Assembly (NCBI GenBank): GCA_016287035.1
Contig: JAEEVI010000004.1
Location: forward strand, 1 to 7,662
Reading direction: 5' to 3'
Source: Bacillota bacterium
GTDB lineage: Bacteria; Bacillota; Clostridia; Peptostreptococcales; Anaerovoracaceae
Length of the DNA stretch: 7,662 bases
Part shown: positions 4,815 through 7,662 of the stretch, in pieces
Layout: each line of letters begins with the position of its first letter
Numbering within the stretch: the stretch's first letter is position 1
Program-made: the position numbers and the translations under genes
Notes under the pieces: model-generated
The model's input: only the letters and a program-made list of their open reading frames with translations
Told to the model about the DNA's origin: nothing
The model's database searches: none

Positions 4815-6768
4815 AAGGGTATCAGCAGTAATTCTCGCGGCGCTTCTTGCGCTCTGCGCGCTCCCGGCGGCAGCCTTCGCCGCGGACGCGACGACGGTAA
4901 ACATCGATTTTTCGGGCATCCACGACGCGTACAACGGCTACGAAGGGGAGCTGATGATCACGACGACGGGCGACGGCGACTATACCGTCAAGCTGTCGGC
5001 TGACAACGGCATCCACTTTCAGAGCACAGACACATACGTCGTAACGACTACGGCGCCGAATCCTATCACTCTGAAGTACGACATAAAGGACTCCGCCGAC
5101 GAAGACACATATACGATAACGGCCGAAGCCCGCGCCACAAGTACGAACGCGCTGCTGAAGACGGAGACGTTCGATCTTTACGTCTCCAGAAAGCAGGATC
5201 AGTTCAGCTCTGCGGGGGGAGCCGCGTTCAACGTCTATTACAGCGTCAACGGCAGCGAGGACGGCAGTTTCAAGGAAGGCGAATCCGGAGACCTTACGAT
5301 AAACCTCTTCAATAAGGGCAACGCGGATATCCGCAACGCCACTGTCAGCCTGGAGCTTCCCTCGTGCCTTTACATCGAGCGGGGAACTTCCACGGAAGAC
5401 ATCGGCATGTTCATGATCGGCAGGAGCGCGTCCGTAACTTATAAACTGGCGTGCAGGAAAGATACCGAAACGACGAGCTATCCGATAAAGGTAACGGTCA
5501 CCGGCGTCAATACCGGACAGACTGTGTCGGCGTCCGAGACCATATACGTCCCGGTCGAAGGCGCGGCTGCCTCCTCCAAGAACGCGGATCTGGAGATAAC
5601 GAACATCCAGGTGCCGGCGAACGTAGCGGCGGAGAAGGAGTTCACGCTCAGCTTTTCCGTGCGCAACAACGGAAAGTCCGAGGTAAAGGAGATCGACGTC
5701 AGCGTCGAGATGCCCGCGGACGTCATCAACACCTCGCAGAACAGCTTCATGATAAACAGGCTCGAGGCCGGCGCGTCGCAGAGCTTCTCCGTGAAGTGCA
5801 AGTCGCAGAAGGGCGGCGAGTCCAAGGCGTTCAAGATCACGGCCGTTCCCACGCAGGGCAAGGGCACCGTCTCGCAGTACGCGAGCACGCTCGTCGGCAG
5901 CGCGTCCTCTGACGTAAAGGCGCCGATCCTCATGGTCAGCGGCTACAGCTACGGCGGAGAGCCGATAATGGCCGGCGATCAGTTCCCGCTCTCGCTGACG
6001 CTGCTCAACACCAACGGCGCGACCTCGCTGCGCAACATAAAGATGACCGTCACCTCCGACGACAACGCGTTCATTCCGGTCGGCTCGAGCAACAGCAAGT
6101 ACATCGCCTCGATCGCTCCGGGACAGTCGTCCACGCAGTACTTCACGATGAGCTGCGGCCGCGACGCGGCCCAGTCGTCGCACAAGCTCACGGTCAATAT
6201 GAGCTACGAGAACGCCGAGGGCGCCGCGTTCACGTCCAGCGACGTCATCTCCGTGCCCGTCATCCAGAAGATAAGGCTCGTCGTAGACGACATCCTCGAT
6301 CCGGGCTGGCTCACGACGACGGATCAGTGCTACATAACCGTCAACTACCGCAACATGGGCAACATCCCCGTGAACAACCTCCTGATCCAGGTCGAGGGCG
6401 ACTTCACGATGGACAGCGGCGCGAGCTACTACGTCGGCAACATGGCCAGCGGCAAGAGCGACTACTACAGCTTCAACTTCTTCCCCAACCAGGCCGGTCC
6501 CTGCAAAGGCACCGTAACGTTCACGTATGAGGACGGCGGCGGCACCGAGCAGACGCTGGTCAAGGAGTTCACGCTCAACATCGGCGAGGGCTGGGTCCCC
6601 GAACCGATGCCCGAGGAGGATTTCCTCACGAATCCCGATCCCCAGAAGCTCCCGCTCTGGGTGAAGATCGTGGTCCCCGTCGCCGTGCTGATCGGCATAA
6701 TAGTCGCGGTGAAGCTGATAAAGAGGCATAAGGCAAAGAAGCAGGAGGCGCTGGATCTGGATGACTAA
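4801..6768 (+). CDS. Exported multi-Ig-like (CARDB/NEW3-like) protein with C-terminal membrane anchor
   Basis: The protein has 655 residues. A signal peptide covers residues 1-27 (basic MRSLKR, hydrophobic core, AFA then A), with probable signal peptidase I cleavage. A long beta-rich extracytoplasmic region follows: a first module at about 33-130, then four divergent repeats at about 142-253, 262-370, 374-490 and 490-597. Each repeat has an N-terminal strand with N-x-G turns (FNKGNADI, VRNNGKSEV, YRNMGNIPV) and a later G-x-S-x(n)-F/Y strand (AGASQSFSV, PGQSSTQYF, SGKSDYYSF). A Pro/Glu-rich linker precedes one transmembrane helix (about 619-641) and a basic cytoplasmic tail ending LDLDD, giving an N-out, C-in topology. 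CARDB/NEW3-like folds are my assignment from pattern; no catalytic site is evident. The gene overlaps the ATPase by 14 bases and the permease by 8, so it is probably a dedicated partner of that transporter. Cys19 does not make a lipobox, because Leu precedes it. Confidence 0.85.
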   Translation: MRSLKRVSAVILAALLALCALPAAAFAADATTVNIDFSGIHDAYNGYEGELMITTTGDGDYTVKLSADNGIHFQSTDTYVVTTTAPNPITLKYDIKDSADEDTYTITAEARATSTNALLKTETFDLYVSRKQDQFSSAGGAAFNVYYSVNGSEDGSFKEGESGDLTINLFNKGNADIRNATVSLELPSCLYIERGTSTEDIGMFMIGRSASVTYKLACRKDTETTSYPIKVTVTGVNTGQTVSASETIYVPVEGAAASSKNADLEITNIQVPANVAAEKEFTLSFSVRNNGKSEVKEIDVSVEMPADVINTSQNSFMINRLEAGASQSFSVKCKSQKGGESKAFKITAVPTQGKGTVSQYASTLVGSASSDVKAPILMVSGYSYGGEPIMAGDQFPLSLTLLNTNGATSLRNIKMTVTSDDNAFIPVGSSNSKYIASIAPGQSSTQYFTMSCGRDAAQSSHKLTVNMSYENAEGAAFTSSDVISVPVIQKIRLVVDDILDPGWLTTTDQCYITVNYRNMGNIPVNNLLIQVEGDFTMDSGASYYVGNMASGKSDYYSFNFFPNQAGPCKGTVTFTYEDGGGTEQTLVKEFTLNIGEGWVPEPMPEEDFLTNPDPQKLPLWVKIVVPVAVLIGIIVAVKLIKRHKAKKQEALDLDD

Positions 6769-7662
6769 CAGAGATATCATCGGGCTGTGCCTGGGGAATC
6801 TCCTGCGGCGCAAGACCCGCACGATCCTGGCGGTCGTCGGCGTGATAGTCGGCGTGTGCGCGATAGTCGTCATGGTATCCATCGGCTTTGCCCTCTCCGA
6901 CAACTTCTCGGCGATGCTCGAGGGCTACGGCAACCTGCATTCGATACAGGTCTACAACTGGGGCGGAGGCGGCGCGTCGTCGAACAGGGGCAAGTCGTAC
7001 AAGCTCGACGATTCGACGATCTCAAGGATCGAAAGGATAGACGGCGTCACGTCGATGACGCCGATCGATTCGGAATATATGACGATAGGCATCGGCCACA
7101 TGAAGACGCAGACCGAGATCTACGGCGTCCGTCCGGAGTATCTGCAGAAGCTCAATCCGCAGCTGGAATCGGGCCGCCTTCTGAACGCGAACGACAAGTA
7201 CGCGCTCGTCTTCGGCTACAACGTGGCGTGCTGGTTCTACAATCCGAGGATCCAGCAGGGCTACGACTGGAGCAACACCGAGCCGACGGTCAACGTCATA
7301 AGCCGCGACGTGATACTCACGGGCGACTACAACTGGGGCACCAACCAGGAGGGCACCGGCGACTACAAGTACGAGACGATCGAGGCGGAGGGCGTCGGCC
7401 TTCTCGCCGGAGAGAACGACGAGAGCGCGTACAGGGTCTATATCAACATCGACACGCTGCAGGACATCAAGGCGAGCCTCGCGAAGAGCAGGGGCGAGCA
7501 GCCGTCGTCCGCGCAGAAGACGTACAATCAGGCTCTTATATACGTCGCGGACCTCGACAAGGTCTCCGACATCTGCTCGACGATAAAGGAGGATTACGGC
7601 GTCCAGACGTACAGCCTCAACGACGTGCTCGCGGAGATGCAGAAGACCGCGAACACCATCGA
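6761..7662 (+). CDS. ABC transporter permease, MacB/FtsX family, N-terminal 300 codons; 3' end beyond the window
   Basis: This is the membrane subunit expected to pair with the upstream ATPase. The ATG at 6761 overlaps the previous stop (ATGACTAA, 8 shared bases); AGGAGG at 6743-6748 is a somewhat distant Shine-Dalgarno (12 bases). The start MTNRDIIGLCLGNLLRRK is the amphipathic, basic N-terminus typical of MacB-family permeases. It is followed by TRTILAVVGVIVGV and a first transmembrane helix at about residues 22-45. From about residue 46 the chain is a large extracytoplasmic MacB periplasmic-core-like domain, with IERIDGVTSMTPI and IYGVRPEYLQ. It is Tyr/Asn/Gly-rich and still open at residue 300. 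The three C-terminal helices and FtsX domain should follow outside the window. The frame has no stop to the end. Family assignment is confident; the substrate is unknown. Confidence 0.9.
   Translation, partial: MTNRDIIGLCLGNLLRRKTRTILAVVGVIVGVCAIVVMVSIGFALSDNFSAMLEGYGNLHSIQVYNWGGGGASSNRGKSYKLDDSTISRIERIDGVTSMTPIDSEYMTIGIGHMKTQTEIYGVRPEYLQKLNPQLESGRLLNANDKYALVFGYNVACWFYNPRIQQGYDWSNTEPTVNVISRDVILTGDYNWGTNQEGTGDYKYETIEAEGVGLLAGENDESAYRVYINIDTLQDIKASLAKSRGEQPSSAQKTYNQALIYVADLDKVSDICSTIKEDYGVQTYSLNDVLAEMQKTANTI

Noticed and set aside
4801..4884. Lipoprotein signal in the exported protein (Cys19 in the hydrophobic stretch)
   Set aside because: The residue before Cys19 is Leu, which does not fit a lipobox. 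AFA at 25-27 gives a good signal peptidase I site, and the protein has its own C-terminal membrane anchor.
4822..6903. Very long open frame on the - strand (693 codons) opposite the exported-protein gene
   Set aside because: The + strand gene has a signal peptide, repeated modules, a membrane helix and overlaps with both neighbours. The - strand translation is Arg/Val/Asp-rich with no recognisable domain; it stays open because the + strand codon choice avoids reverse stops.

Overview
The window is a GC-rich stretch (roughly 60 % G+C by eye) with every recognisable gene on the + strand. It looks like a chromosome of a high-GC member of the Firmicutes, most likely Clostridia. Three things suggest this: the prfA-tsaC-rpiB-upp order, typical of Firmicutes translation/nucleotide neighbourhoods; a TyrRS with clostridial-style blocks around its KMGKT loop; and strong Shine-Dalgarno sequences before several genes. 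The phylum is inferred; no 16S or other marker is present.

Bases 1-3976 are housekeeping. They hold the 3' part of prfA (release factor 1), tsaC/sua5 (threonylcarbamoyl-AMP synthase for tRNA t6A), rpiB (ribose-5-phosphate isomerase B), upp (uracil salvage) and tyrS (tyrosyl-tRNA synthetase). prfA, tsaC and rpiB are separated by 9 and 2 bases and look like one transcription unit. An 81-base gap with a GC-rich hairpin precedes upp, and 27 bases separate upp from tyrS. The group joins translation fidelity (RF1, t6A, TyrRS) with PRPP and pentose-phosphate chemistry (RpiB, Upp).

Bases 3977-4106 are the only sizeable non-coding stretch. It carries a perfect 12-bp inverted repeat that contains AGTGTA-N13-TACACT, the form I recall for operators of the GntR-family repressor YtrA of Bacillus. 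The repeat is superimposed on a plausible sigma-A type promoter (TTGAAG-17-TACACT).

Bases 4107-7662 are a tightly overlapping three-gene cassette. It encodes a MacB/LolD-type ABC ATPase, a 655-residue exported protein built of about five Ig-like (CARDB/NEW3-like) modules and anchored by one C-terminal membrane helix, and the first 300 codons of a MacB/FtsX-type permease that runs off the window. I infer an envelope export or stress-response ABC system in which a membrane-anchored multi-Ig protein stands where a MacA/HlyD adaptor would be expected, controlled by a YtrA-like repressor encoded elsewhere. This cassette with its operator is the part most worth following up.
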